Below, piece by piece: positions 15,534-23,222 of a stretch of DNA of 64,000 nt. The stretch covers positions 1-64,000 of the forward strand of contig NZ_CP049241.1 in assembly GCF_011046245.1 (NCBI RefSeq), read 5' to 3'. Each line of letters opens with the position of its first letter. Positions within the stretch are counted from its first letter, which is position 1. The position numbers were made by a program, and so were the translations under genes. Source of the DNA: Allorhizobium pseudoryzae (GTDB lineage: Bacteria > Pseudomonadota > Alphaproteobacteria > Rhizobiales > Rhizobiaceae). The notes below the pieces were generated by a model. The model made no database searches. It was not told the origin of the DNA and saw only the letters and a list, made by a program, of their open reading frames with translations.

Positions 15534-16709
15534 TCACCCCCCATAGCCCACCGCCTGGCGCTTTTCGTCATCGCTCAGGAAATCGGCCCGCCCGATGCGC
15601 TCCCACAGCGCGTCGCGCTCGGCGCTCAAACCCGGCAGGCGGTCGAGATCGGGCTCCAGCCTGAGCGCCTCGCCCGTTGCCTCGCCATACCAGGCCGAAA
15701 GGCTGGCCGCCGTGCGGGTCAGAAGCGGCACCACGGTCAGCCGATAGAAAGCGCGGTTCGCCTCCTGGTAATTGGCATAGGTATTGTCGCCCGGAATGCC
15801 GATCAGCATCGGCGGCACGCCGAGCGCAAGCGCAATGTCGCGCTGGACGGCATGGCGCGCCTCGATGAAATCCATGTCCTTCGGCGACAGCCCCATCGCC
15901 TTCCAATCGAGCCCGCCTTCCAGAAGCAGCGGCCGGCCGGCATTCACCGCGCCGGCATAGCCCTGTTCCAGCTCGGCCCGCAGCCGTTCATACTGGTCGG
16001 GCGTCAGATTGCCCCCCTCTTTCGGCTGGTAGACGAGCGCGCCGGAAGGTCGTGCCGAATTGTCGAGCAGCGCCTTGTTCCAGCGTGCCGCCGTATTGGC
16101 AAGGTCGAGGGCTGCACCGGCCGCAGCCAGCGGCGAAAACCCCGAATGGTCGTCCAGCGGGTGAAACAGTTTGAGGTGCAGCAGGCCGAATTCGTCAGCC
16201 TCCCCCGCCGCGGCCAGCCTGCGATGGGTTTTACCCACCCGGTAGTCATAGGCGAGCGGCCAGCCATCGGCGCCCGCCACCACGCTCACCCGGTCCGGCC
16301 GCAACAGATGCAGTTCGCGCAGGCGCCCGCCGATCGCCAGTCCTTCGAGATACGCATTGCCGGACAACAGCAGATGGCCATACAGCGTCTCGAAGAAATC
16401 CGGCCCGCTCTGGCGCGGGTTGGGGCGTGCCAGCAACGAGAGCAGCGGATGGCCGGCCACCTCGCGCTCGCCCTGATAGGCAAGCCACGGCACCGAGGCG
16501 CTCGCCTCCGCCACCATGCGCAGCGCCCGGTGCGCCACCGGGTTCTGCATGAACCCGGATCGGGAAAGCGCAAAATAGGAACGCCCGCTCCATTGAGCGC
16601 CACCCTCGCCGGCGATCACGGAAAAGGCAGCGGCCACACCGCCCGCTTTGTGCTCCGGCGGCGCTGCGGCCGCCTTGCGGCCAAACGGCCAGCGAAATCC
16701 CGTCACCAT
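15534..16709 (-). CDS. GTA g3: HK97-family portal protein
   Basis: A 391-residue portal. Family motifs include NPVAHRALRMVAEASASVPW, GPDFFETLYGHLLLSGNAYLE, and DMDFIEARHAVQRDIALALGVPPMLIGIPGDNTYANYQEA across the C-terminal half (shown here as the run from DMDF to YQEA at about residues 290-330). The portal dodecamer is the DNA channel of the particle. Its start overlaps the end of the GH19 gene by 7 nt. Confidence 0.92.
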   Translation of the reverse strand: MVTGFRWPFGRKAAAAPPEHKAGGVAAAFSVIAGEGGAQWSGRSYFALSRSGFMQNPVAHRALRMVAEASASVPWLAYQGEREVAGHPLLSLLARPNPRQSGPDFFETLYGHLLLSGNAYLEGLAIGGRLRELHLLRPDRVSVVAGADGWPLAYDYRVGKTHRRLAAAGEADEFGLLHLKLFHPLDDHSGFSPLAAAGAALDLANTAARWNKALLDNSARPSGALVYQPKEGGNLTPDQYERLRAELEQGYAGAVNAGRPLLLEGGLDWKAMGLSPKDMDFIEARHAVQRDIALALGVPPMLIGIPGDNTYANYQEANRAFYRLTVVPLLTRTAASLSAWYGEATGEALRLEPDLDRLPGLSAERDALWERIGRADFLSDDEKRQAVGYGG

Positions 16710-17425
16710 GCGCCGTCTCCCGTCTCAATGTCCGGCCTCACCCGGGGCAAGCGTGCCGGAAGGCCTGCCGGAAAGGCCTCCGAAAGCGCCAGCACATAGA
16801 GCCTGGCGATCCTGGCAATCTCGACCGCCCGGTCCATCCCGTTGATGATCCGGCGCGCTTCCACCCAGTCGGCGCGGCTGCCGCAAAAATAGTCGTCGAG
16901 GCGTTTTCCGGTGAACCGTCCGGTCCGCATGCCGTCGATCAGGATCGTCACGGCCCGCTCCGGCTCCATCGCCGCCTCAGGATGATCCTCGATGCCGTAG
17001 GCGCGGTAATTGGCGCGCCCGGTGATCTGCACCAGGCCCCGGCCGCGGAAGCGAAAACCGTCGCCGCTTGCCACATCGCCATTGCCCATGCGGTTGGCAT
17101 AGGCGCGGTTGGCAATCGCCTCCGGCTGCCTCGCGCAATCCTCCGCATCCTCGAGGGTAAAGCGCTGCGGAAAGGTGCGGCGAAGCCCGGCGGCGGTGTA
17201 GTTCAGGTTCTCCTCCACCGGCTGCAGGCGCCCGCCCGTCTCGTGAAAGGCCGTCGCCAGCACGTAAGCCAGCTGCCGCCGGTCGCCGTTCGGCACCATG
17301 CGCTCGAAGCCCGCCAGGATCGCCGCATGCCCCGCCACCGCGCCGGGCGGAATCACCCCCGCATAGAGGCTCTTGCGCAGGCCGGCAAAAAAGCGGCTGT
17401 GCGGCCCCGTCTTCGTTCCCGTCAT
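16703..17425 (-). CDS. GH19-family chitinase/lysozyme-like protein (candidate endolysin)
   Basis: A 240-residue GH19-fold hydrolase. The catalytic Glu is visible in ATAFHETGGRLQP, with the substrate-cleft motif FRFRGRGLVQITGRANY downstream. Phage GH19 proteins act on peptidoglycan as endolysins. No signal peptide is seen, so release would need a holin. It lies between the large terminase and the portal and overlaps the portal start by 7 nt, which suggests co-expression with the GTA head genes. Confidence 0.82.
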   Translation of the reverse strand: MTGTKTGPHSRFFAGLRKSLYAGVIPPGAVAGHAAILAGFERMVPNGDRRQLAYVLATAFHETGGRLQPVEENLNYTAAGLRRTFPQRFTLEDAEDCARQPEAIANRAYANRMGNGDVASGDGFRFRGRGLVQITGRANYRAYGIEDHPEAAMEPERAVTILIDGMRTGRFTGKRLDDYFCGSRADWVEARRIINGMDRAVEIARIARLYVLALSEAFPAGLPARLPRVRPDIETGDGAW

Positions 17426-17654
17426 GTCGGCACCATCCTTCCGTCACCTTCCCGCGTTGCGTGCACAGGGGCACCCACGGGCGTCCAGGCCCCGCTGCGC
17501 GCCCGTGGCCGTTAACCTATGCAAATGTTTCAATCGATTTGAAAAATACTAATCGGTTTAGCTGTTTAGCGGTCTCTTTACATTTCGCTAACGCTATGGA
17601 ACCAACCGCATCAGACAGCCGTTCTAGCGCCCGGCATTCCACCATAAGGAGATC

Positions 17655-17795
17655 ATGACGATGCAGCAGGAAGCCCCCGTGTCCCAGACCGCAACCGCTC
17701 CCAAGCAGCAGATCCCGGCCCATCTGGTCGAGCGTCTGGAATCCGAATGGAAGCAGATGCGCGACAGCGCCCCCACCCCGGCCAAGGCCCGCTGA
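17655..17795 (+). CDS. 46-aa hypothetical protein on the opposite strand
   Basis: ATG at 17655 with AAGGAG 3 nt upstream (or ATG at 17661, 9 nt from it). The peptide is hydrophilic: a Gln/Ala/Pro-rich N-terminal part, then a helix IPAHLVERLESEWKQMRDS. The upstream 230 bp are comparatively A/T-rich (about 17520-17600), consistent with a promoter. It is oriented against the GTA operon. Not recognised; a small regulatory or accessory protein is possible. Confidence 0.5.
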   Translation: MTMQQEAPVSQTATAPKQQIPAHLVERLESEWKQMRDSAPTPAKAR

Positions 17796-17805
17796 GCCGC
17801 CGTCC

Positions 17806-18095
17806 CTTCTCCCCCTGGGGAGAAGGTGCCCGAAGGGCGGATGAGGGCCGGCTTCGATAATCGTTTGCCGTACCCGCACGTCACCCCCCTCTGCCCTGCC
17901 GGGCATCTCCCCCACACGGGGGGAGATCGGCAGACCGGCACCCACCCTGCCACAGCGCCGTTAAAGCCTTGGGAAGGTCGAACACGTTTCGATCGCTCAA
18001 GAGAGCCCCTCTCAATAAGGCAAGGCCAGCGCCCCATCCAATCTCCCCCCGTGTGGGGGAGATGTCCGGCAGGACAGAGGGGGGTAACCCCACGG
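17806..18095. repeat. Cluster of palindromic elements forming a long inverted repeat
   Basis: A CTTCTCCCCCTGGGGAGAAG unit (about 17808-17826) precedes two related ~50-bp elements in inverted orientation: about 17883-17932 and 18040-18092. Both contain CTCCCCCCGTGTGGGGGAG-type palindromes and the flank CCTCTGCCCTGCCGGGCATC or its complement. No gene lies in 17796-18116. Confidence 0.8.
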
Positions 18096-18116
18096 CAAGA
18101 CTGTCCTGCTGCCCCC

Positions 18117-19985
18117 TCACAACCCCCGCACCCGCGGCTCGCCATGCCCCTCCAGAAGCAGCGCCGTCAGCGCCCAGACCAGCGCATCCAGCCGGTCCGG
18201 CGAGCGGCCGGAGGAGAGCCCGTCGGGGCCGAAATCGCACATCTGGTCCTCGAGCGCCGCAAAGCGCCCGGCATGCGCCACGCGGCCCTGCTCGTAGAGC
18301 GCCGCCACCGGTTCGGCGCGCAGGAATTTTCCGCGCGTCGCACGCACCGTGGTGATCGGCAGCGTCTCGTCGATGCCTTTCAGCACCGCCGCCACCATCT
18401 CGCCGCCCTGGTTCACCTCGGCCACCACGCGGTCGGCGGCAAACCGACGATAGGTTTTGACCACCTCGCCCGCCCAGCCCGCCGGGCTTTTCCCCTCGAC
18501 CGAACAATCCGCCAGCACCACGGCGCGGCCGGAGGCTTCCAGCCCCGCCACCACGATGCCGCAGCAGGAGGCTTCCCCCTGCCCCGCAGGCGGATCGACC
18601 GCCACGACAATTCTCCGCAGAACGCCGGCAAAGCGGATGACGATCGCCTCCAGCTCGGCGCGTTTCCACAGGCCGTCGGCGCGGTCCTCGATCAGTTCTC
18701 CGTCCAGTTCCTGACGCCCCAGCCGGGTCCCGCCATATCTCTGTTCCAGCGCCGCAATAAAACCCGGCGCCATGTTCTTGGCATTGCTGCGGGTCGCCAT
18801 GCGCACCAGCGCCGTTCCCGGATCGGCAATCAGCCGTTTGAGAAGCGGCACCGGGCGCGGCGTCGTCGTCACCAGCTGGCGCGGATCTTCGCCCAGCCGC
18901 AAACCGAACTGCAGCATGTCAAACGTTTCCTCGGCATGTTTCCATTTGGCCAGTTCATCGCACCAGGCATAATGAAATTGCGGCCCGCGCAGGCTTTCCG
19001 GATCTTCGGAGGAAAAGATCTGCGCCACCGCGCCGCTTCGCCAGACGAGCCTGCGACGGGAAATCTCCACCTCCGGCCCCAGACGCCCGCCGATGCGGCA
19101 AAGCCCGGAGACCCCGTCGATCATCACCTCGCGGGCATCGCCCAGCGTCTCGGCCACCAACGCGATGCGCAGCCCCCTGGCGAACGGCGCGTTCGCCAGC
19201 CCCTGCACCCATTCCGCCCCGGCGCGGGTCTTGCCGGAACCGCGGCCGCCCATCAGAAGCCAGGTGCGCCAGTCGCCTTCAGGCGCCTTCTGTTCATCGC
19301 GTCCCGCCACTGTCCAACTGCGACAAAGACCTGGGGCATGCAGAACCACCGGCGCCGGCCAATCGAGAGCATGCCTCTGCAAGGCTGCCCGCATCTCGTC
19401 CGTCAGGGACGCGGTCGGGCGGGCCACCCCGTCTTTCGCTCGGTCCGGCGCCACATCCCCGCCAACAGAAGGCAGCGATCCGGCATCACGCCCCGCGGTT
19501 TGGCCGGTCCTATCGGAGAAGTCCGGCGCCATACCGTGCGCGGCACCCCGTTCCCCTGCCGTCGGCCTCGGTCCGGCTCCCGCCACCGATGCCTGCAGAT
19601 CCTGAAGCAGCACCTTGGGTGCGCTTTTCGCATCGTCGAAATCCTGCCAAAGCGTTCGGATGCTTTTCATTCCGGCGATCACCTCTTGGTCCAGTGCCGC
19701 CACGATGGGCTCAAGCGTATCCGAGCGAAGGCCCGGCCCCAGCCGCACCGCTTCCGCTGTCAAAAGCGCCGCCAGCGAAACATCCGTCCGCGGCATCCCT
19801 GGGTAGACCATTATAACCGGACGCATCGCCCGGCTCCGGTCCCGAACCGTCGCCCACACCGCTGCCGGGTCCATCGCGTGCCACCTGGCCAGCGCGGCCT
19901 CCGCCGCCCGAGCCGCCATCGCCGCCGGCTGCTTGCCAGCGCCGGAAGAGTTCCGTCGCGCGTGCCTCGATAAGCTCTTGGACAT
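18117..19985 (-). CDS. GTA g2: large terminase subunit (TerL) with long N-terminal extension
   Basis: A frame of up to 622 codons. Walker A is GGRGSGKTRAG (about residue 246), Walker B FHYAWCDE (about 337-344). The C-terminal nuclease half includes VVAVDPPAGQGE and ends in DRLDALVWALTALLL, as in other terminases. RcGTA TerL lacks the ~240 residues seen here before Walker A, and that part overlaps the upstream g1 frame by 275 nt. ATG at 19985 has GGAGG 9 nt upstream, but it may start internally (19919, 19874 or later). The ATPase/nuclease core is secure, the start is not. Confidence 0.85.
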   Translation of the reverse strand: MSKSLSRHARRNSSGAGKQPAAMAARAAEAALARWHAMDPAAVWATVRDRSRAMRPVIMVYPGMPRTDVSLAALLTAEAVRLGPGLRSDTLEPIVAALDQEVIAGMKSIRTLWQDFDDAKSAPKVLLQDLQASVAGAGPRPTAGERGAAHGMAPDFSDRTGQTAGRDAGSLPSVGGDVAPDRAKDGVARPTASLTDEMRAALQRHALDWPAPVVLHAPGLCRSWTVAGRDEQKAPEGDWRTWLLMGGRGSGKTRAGAEWVQGLANAPFARGLRIALVAETLGDAREVMIDGVSGLCRIGGRLGPEVEISRRRLVWRSGAVAQIFSSEDPESLRGPQFHYAWCDELAKWKHAEETFDMLQFGLRLGEDPRQLVTTTPRPVPLLKRLIADPGTALVRMATRSNAKNMAPGFIAALEQRYGGTRLGRQELDGELIEDRADGLWKRAELEAIVIRFAGVLRRIVVAVDPPAGQGEASCCGIVVAGLEASGRAVVLADCSVEGKSPAGWAGEVVKTYRRFAADRVVAEVNQGGEMVAAVLKGIDETLPITTVRATRGKFLRAEPVAALYEQGRVAHAGRFAALEDQMCDFGPDGLSSGRSPDRLDALVWALTALLLEGHGEPRVRGL

Positions 19986-20457
19986 GGCGCAGCGCCTCCT
20001 CGAACCCGGTGTCTTCGGCCCGCTTCTCGGCCTCCTCGGCCCGGTCGCGGGCCAGCTGGCGCTGCAGGCTGTCCACCTTTTCCAGCGTACGCACGATCAG
20101 CGACATGGCATCGGTCGCCGCCTTCAGGTCGGCCCGCGCCTGCTTCTGCGCCGCCTCGTCACCGCCCGCCGCCAGTTGTTCCGCGGCGCTGCGCAGGTCA
20201 CGAAAGGCGATGAACTGCGCACGCATCTCGCGCGTCATCTCGTTCAATAAGAGCCGCAGCTCGTCCGCACTCGCCGCCGCATCGGCGCTCTTCAGCTCCA
20301 GCAGCACGGCCTCGGCTTCAGCCCGCACGGGAGGGCCAAGCCCTGCGCAGCCGGGTGGCGCCCAAACCTCGAAGGTCCCGAACAGCGACAGATCCACCGC
20401 GACAAACGGATCTTCGGCCTCGGCCATCCCCGCCCGCACATCCACGTCCACCCCCAT
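19711..20457 (-). CDS. GTA g1: small terminase-like protein
   Basis: The first ~155 residues are well behaved: PFVAVDLSLFGTFEVWAPPG, then long helices (AASADELRLLLNEMTREMRAQFIAFRDL; LIVRTLEKVDSLQRQLARDRAEE). This matches the leading gene of alphaproteobacterial GTA clusters, the small terminase. ATG at 20457 follows GGAGAGG; another ATG lies at 20427. The last ~90 codons overlap TerL and become Gly-rich, so the true end may be earlier or a frameshift may be present. Confidence 0.7.
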   Translation of the reverse strand: MGVDVDVRAGMAEAEDPFVAVDLSLFGTFEVWAPPGCAGLGPPVRAEAEAVLLELKSADAAASADELRLLLNEMTREMRAQFIAFRDLRSAAEQLAAGGDEAAQKQARADLKAATDAMSLIVRTLEKVDSLQRQLARDRAEEAEKRAEDTGFEEALRHVQELIEARATELFRRWQAAGGDGGSGGGGRAGQVARDGPGSGVGDGSGPEPGDASGYNGLPRDAADGCFAGGAFDSGSGAAGAGPSLGYA

Positions 20458-20545
20458 GCCCCTCTCCCGTCCCGAAAGACAAAAACCAATGCGGCCCGCG
20501 CCGAAACCTTCGCCGCAGCCGCCACAATCCTGTTGATGTCCGGAT

Positions 20546-20588
20546 AAAAAAACGGCTCCGGATGAGACCAAATCCCACCCCGGAGCCG
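20546..20588 (-). terminator. Intrinsic terminator upstream of GTA g1
   Basis: A 9-bp perfect stem, 20588-20580 with 20561-20553 (CCGGAGCCG/CGGCTCCGG as seen on the plus strand), is followed by seven U (20552-20546). It faces into the GTA operon. Confidence 0.8.
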
Positions 20589-20648
20589 CTGACTGGAAGC
20601 CTCGCCACCCTTCGGCCTTGCCGCCGCCGGATGCAATTCTTCGACTAT
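20546..20648 (-). ncRNA. Short leader RNA or sRNA upstream of the GTA operon
   Basis: A promoter at 20683-20655 predicts a start near 20648, and an intrinsic terminator ends at 20546, giving an RNA of about 100 nt. It lies 89 bp before GTA g1 on the same strand. It could be an independent sRNA, or the 5' leader of the GTA transcript with early termination that an antiterminator must overcome. No Rfam family is asserted. Confidence 0.5.
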
Positions 20649-20654
20649 GGCAGA

Positions 20655-20683
20655 ACCCTATCAAACGACCGTCACGCCGTCAA
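20655..20683 (-). promoter_or_regulatory. Sigma70-type promoter of the GTA leader RNA
   Basis: On the minus strand TTGACG (20683-20678), a 17-bp spacer and TAGGGT (20660-20655). The -10 box is a weak match, which would suit an activated promoter. Confidence 0.5.
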
Positions 20684-20794
20684 GGATTATTTTCCTAATT
20701 ATTTACTTGATTTACCGAGGACGAAAATTCTTTGAATGGAAAGCGTGACAGGCCAGTTCATGCCGTAATGGCAGAGGTGTTGAGGGATGGGGAG

Positions 20795-21321
20795 TTAGAG
20801 GGAGAACTCTATTCCGGAATCGTCCAGAACCTTTCGGACGTGCTCTTTGCTCAGCGTGTCGAGTGGTTTGTAGAGGAAAAAAGCAAACGCGAAAAATAGC
20901 CGTAAGCAATCCATCCTGATTGCTTCTATCTCTTTGATAGTAACGGTACGGGTTTCAATTTCATCCATATGCGGTCGGCTATAACGGATTATCTCTATTT
21001 CCGGGCTAAAAAACTCTGGGGCAGTAGTTAGTGCCGCGCCGTGAATGCACCAGTTGCGGTCATCAAGCGTCTTATAAGCTTGGTTGGCCATCTGGTTGGC
21101 TTGCTCAACGTCATCTTTGCAGAACTCTAGGCGGTTGCAAGCTTTCGGAAAAATTTGATTTTCGAGCGCGCATTCAACGGAAGTTCGCTGTCAAGCTGAT
21201 AGCCGCCTTTCGTGTAGAAGATAACGCCAATGCATCGATCTATGGCATGTTCAGCCAAGGCCCACGAGATGCTAAATTGACCAATGGCTTTCTCGAAATC
21301 GGAACGATTAATTAGGTCCAT
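20795..21321 (-). pseudogene. Frameshifted hypothetical gene
   Basis: Two frames read as one protein. The first (from ATG 21321, CGGAG upstream) begins MDLINRSDFEKAIGQF and ends at a TAG near 21127, after FFRKLATA. The second, one frame over, resumes directly with EFCKDDVEQANQMANQAYKT and runs to 20795. One extra base near 21125 explains the break. Intact length would be about 175 residues. The protein is not recognised; the region is A/T-richer than its neighbours, suggesting acquired DNA. A sequencing indel cannot be excluded. Confidence 0.6.
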
Positions 21322-21455
21322 GCCAAACTCCGAAAACAAGATTGACGATAAGAAGGGCCACGACGTGTTGCGCCGGATGCTCAAGTGCCGCCTGACCCGA
21401 AAACCCCTCCCAAGCAGAAGCCTGGGAGGGACCAGTCTCGCGACAGTTCTGATAG

Positions 21456-21755
21456 TTAAGCAGCCTTACGGCGTTCGTTTGCTTCGAACGTTGTTTTGAA
21501 AGCGACCCCATCGACAAGGAGGCCTCTCCATGCCGCGTCTGCCATCTCGGCCACTATCACAAGATCGTTTGGACTTAGGATACGCAGTATGTAGTCCCGA
21601 AGCGTCGTTGAGTTCGTCGGACCTGCCACGTACCAGACGCTTTCCAATATGCGGGCACGCGCGAACGTTGGCCCCAGCGCCTGCAAATGATCGTCCATCT
21701 GCTTGTGCGTCGGGGTCGACCCGTTCAGATCGTAGCTGAGCATAAAATTAGCCAT
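21456..21755 (-). CDS. Stand-alone SinR/Cas2-like ferredoxin-fold protein
   Basis: A 99-residue protein. MANFMLSYDLNG, the ILESVWYVAGP strand and the NDLVIVAEMADAAWRGL end resemble small SinR-type proteins of the Cas2/VapD ferredoxin-like superfamily. Asp in SYDLNG occupies the place of the Cas2 active-site Asp. There is no cas1, other cas gene or CRISPR array nearby, so it is not part of an adaptation module. It could be a VapD-like toxin or an orphan nuclease; the assignment rests on motif resemblance only. Confidence 0.55.
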   Translation of the reverse strand: MANFMLSYDLNGSTPTHKQMDDHLQALGPTFARARILESVWYVAGPTNSTTLRDYILRILSPNDLVIVAEMADAAWRGLLVDGVAFKTTFEANERRKAA

Positions 21756-22221
21756 GCGTATTTCGTCCTCGTGTTTGCCAAGGACGGCTTGACGACTCTG
21801 TCGGGAAGGTTAAGAAGTTTGAGTATCTTCATTCCGGGCCGCACCTTGGCTTGGTTGTTGTGACGGTGCCGATGATCTTTGGTAGGTGAGTCGGCACCAT
21901 CATCAATTAAGCCTAATTTACGGGCTTGAGTCTCGCCTTTGGCGAGTAATCCACCGCTTTCACCGCTTTTTATTAAAATTTTTGCGGTGAAGCCTAGCTC
22001 TTTGCTTAGGCGTGACTGGCTTCATCAATCCGCCGATAGGTCAAACGCTTCTCGCGCGCCTGACGAAGAAGATCTTCGGCGCGTTCTGCACTGCTGATCT
22101 TAAGCGCGCCGCGACGGTTATGGCGCGAATGGTGCGCCACCCGGCACACCCATCCCCTTGAAACAAACCCCCACCCTTGCGAGTCATACCCCCGCCAAAC
22201 CCACAACCGGGGAGACCACCC
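21756..22221. other. Non-coding stretch with several small stem-loops
   Basis: A/T-rich for this genome. Stems include CTCGCC-TTT-GGCGAG (about 21932-21946), CACCGC with GCGGTG enclosing a T/A-rich loop (about 21961-21989) and GCCTA with TAGGC (about 21992-22011). No convincing gene is seen on either strand. Confidence 0.5.
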
Positions 22222-22614
22222 ATGTCCGATCTCGAAGGCGGCTGCCTCTGTGGCGCCATCCGTTTCCGCGCCAGCAGCAAACCCTATCGCGTCGGCCTTT
22301 GCCATTGCCTCGATTGCCGCAAACATCACGGGGCGCTCTTCCATGCCTCGGCGATCTTTCCAGCAGACGCCGTGACAATCGAGGGCGAGTCCGGCGAATA
22401 CCAGGGGCGTTTCTTCTGCCCGCGCTGCGGGTCACCGGTCTTTGCCCGCTCGGGCGATGAGGTGGAAGTGAATATCGGCTCGCTCGACCAGCCGAATCAG
22501 GTTTTCCCCACCTACGAACTGTGGACCATCCGCCGCGAAGCTTTCCTGCCGGAATTCCCGCAGCTGAAACACTACGCGCGCGACCGACCGTCTGAAGGAC
22601 GTTTCGAGGACTGA
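22222..22614 (+). CDS. GFA-family zinc-binding protein
   Basis: A 130-residue protein of the glutathione-dependent formaldehyde-activating enzyme (GFA/CENP-V) family. Zinc ligands are seen in GGCLCGAIRF, GLCHCLDCRKHHG and FFCPRCGSPVF. ATG at 22222 follows GGGGAG by 8 nt. Most members have unknown substrates; a formaldehyde or aldehyde link is attractive given the adjacent aldehyde oxidoreductase operon but is only inference. Confidence 0.88.
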   Translation: MSDLEGGCLCGAIRFRASSKPYRVGLCHCLDCRKHHGALFHASAIFPADAVTIEGESGEYQGRFFCPRCGSPVFARSGDEVEVNIGSLDQPNQVFPTYELWTIRREAFLPEFPQLKHYARDRPSEGRFED

Positions 22615-22703
22615 CCGCCGCCCCGCACCGTACGCTGCGGAACAATTCTTCCCCTGGCCGGGTTCTTGGTCCACGCCCCGCCTCCAGCCACAAGGAAGAT
22701 GCC

Positions 22704-23222
22704 ATGCCTCTCGGCCCAGCGCGCACCGCCTCCCCCACCGTGCCCGTGTCGCTCACCATCAACGGCGAACGACACGATCTGTCGCTTGCCCCCTTCGTCA
22801 CCCTGCTCGATCTGTTGCGCGGGCCTCTCGATCTGACCGGCACGAAGAAAGGCTGCGATCACGGCCAGTGCGGCGCCTGCACGGTGCTGATCAATGGCGA
22901 GCGGATCAATTCCTGCCTGAAACTCGCCGTCAGCCTTGATGGCGCCGAGATCACCACCATCGAGGGCCTCGGCACGCCGGAACACCTGCATCCGCTGCAA
23001 AAAGCCTTTGTCGAACACGATGCCTATCAGTGCGGCTATTGCACGCCGGGGCAGATCTGTTCCGCCGCCGGGCTGATGTCGGAAGGCCATGCCCATTCGC
23101 GCGAAGAAATCCGCGAGTTGATGAGCGGCAATCTCTGTCGTTGCGGCGCCTATACCAATATTGCCGATGCAATCGAAGAGGTGATGGCCGGCGCCCACCA
23201 GCAGCGGGAGGCCGCCGAATGA
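22704..23222 (+). CDS. paoA: Aldehyde oxidoreductase 2Fe-2S subunit (PaoA-like)
   Basis: A 172-residue iron-sulfur subunit of the xanthine oxidase family. The N-terminal plant-type 2Fe-2S cluster motif is GCDHGQCGACTVLING (with a further Cys in NSCLKL), and the second cluster is in CGYCTPGQI and NLCRCGAYTNI. It passes electrons from the molybdenum centre to FAD. The stop overlaps the next gene start by 4 nt. Confidence 0.92.
   Translation: MPLGPARTASPTVPVSLTINGERHDLSLAPFVTLLDLLRGPLDLTGTKKGCDHGQCGACTVLINGERINSCLKLAVSLDGAEITTIEGLGTPEHLHPLQKAFVEHDAYQCGYCTPGQICSAAGLMSEGHAHSREEIRELMSGNLCRCGAYTNIADAIEEVMAGAHQQREAAE

Noticed and set aside
1..20457. Intact temperate prophage
   Set aside because: No integrase, repressor, replication genes or att sites are seen; gene order and short tape measure match a gene transfer agent.
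22006..22140. Possible 44-aa gene on the minus strand upstream of the GFA gene
   Set aside because: Helical-looking sequence, but no clear ribosome-binding site, GTG start only, and no recognised relative.
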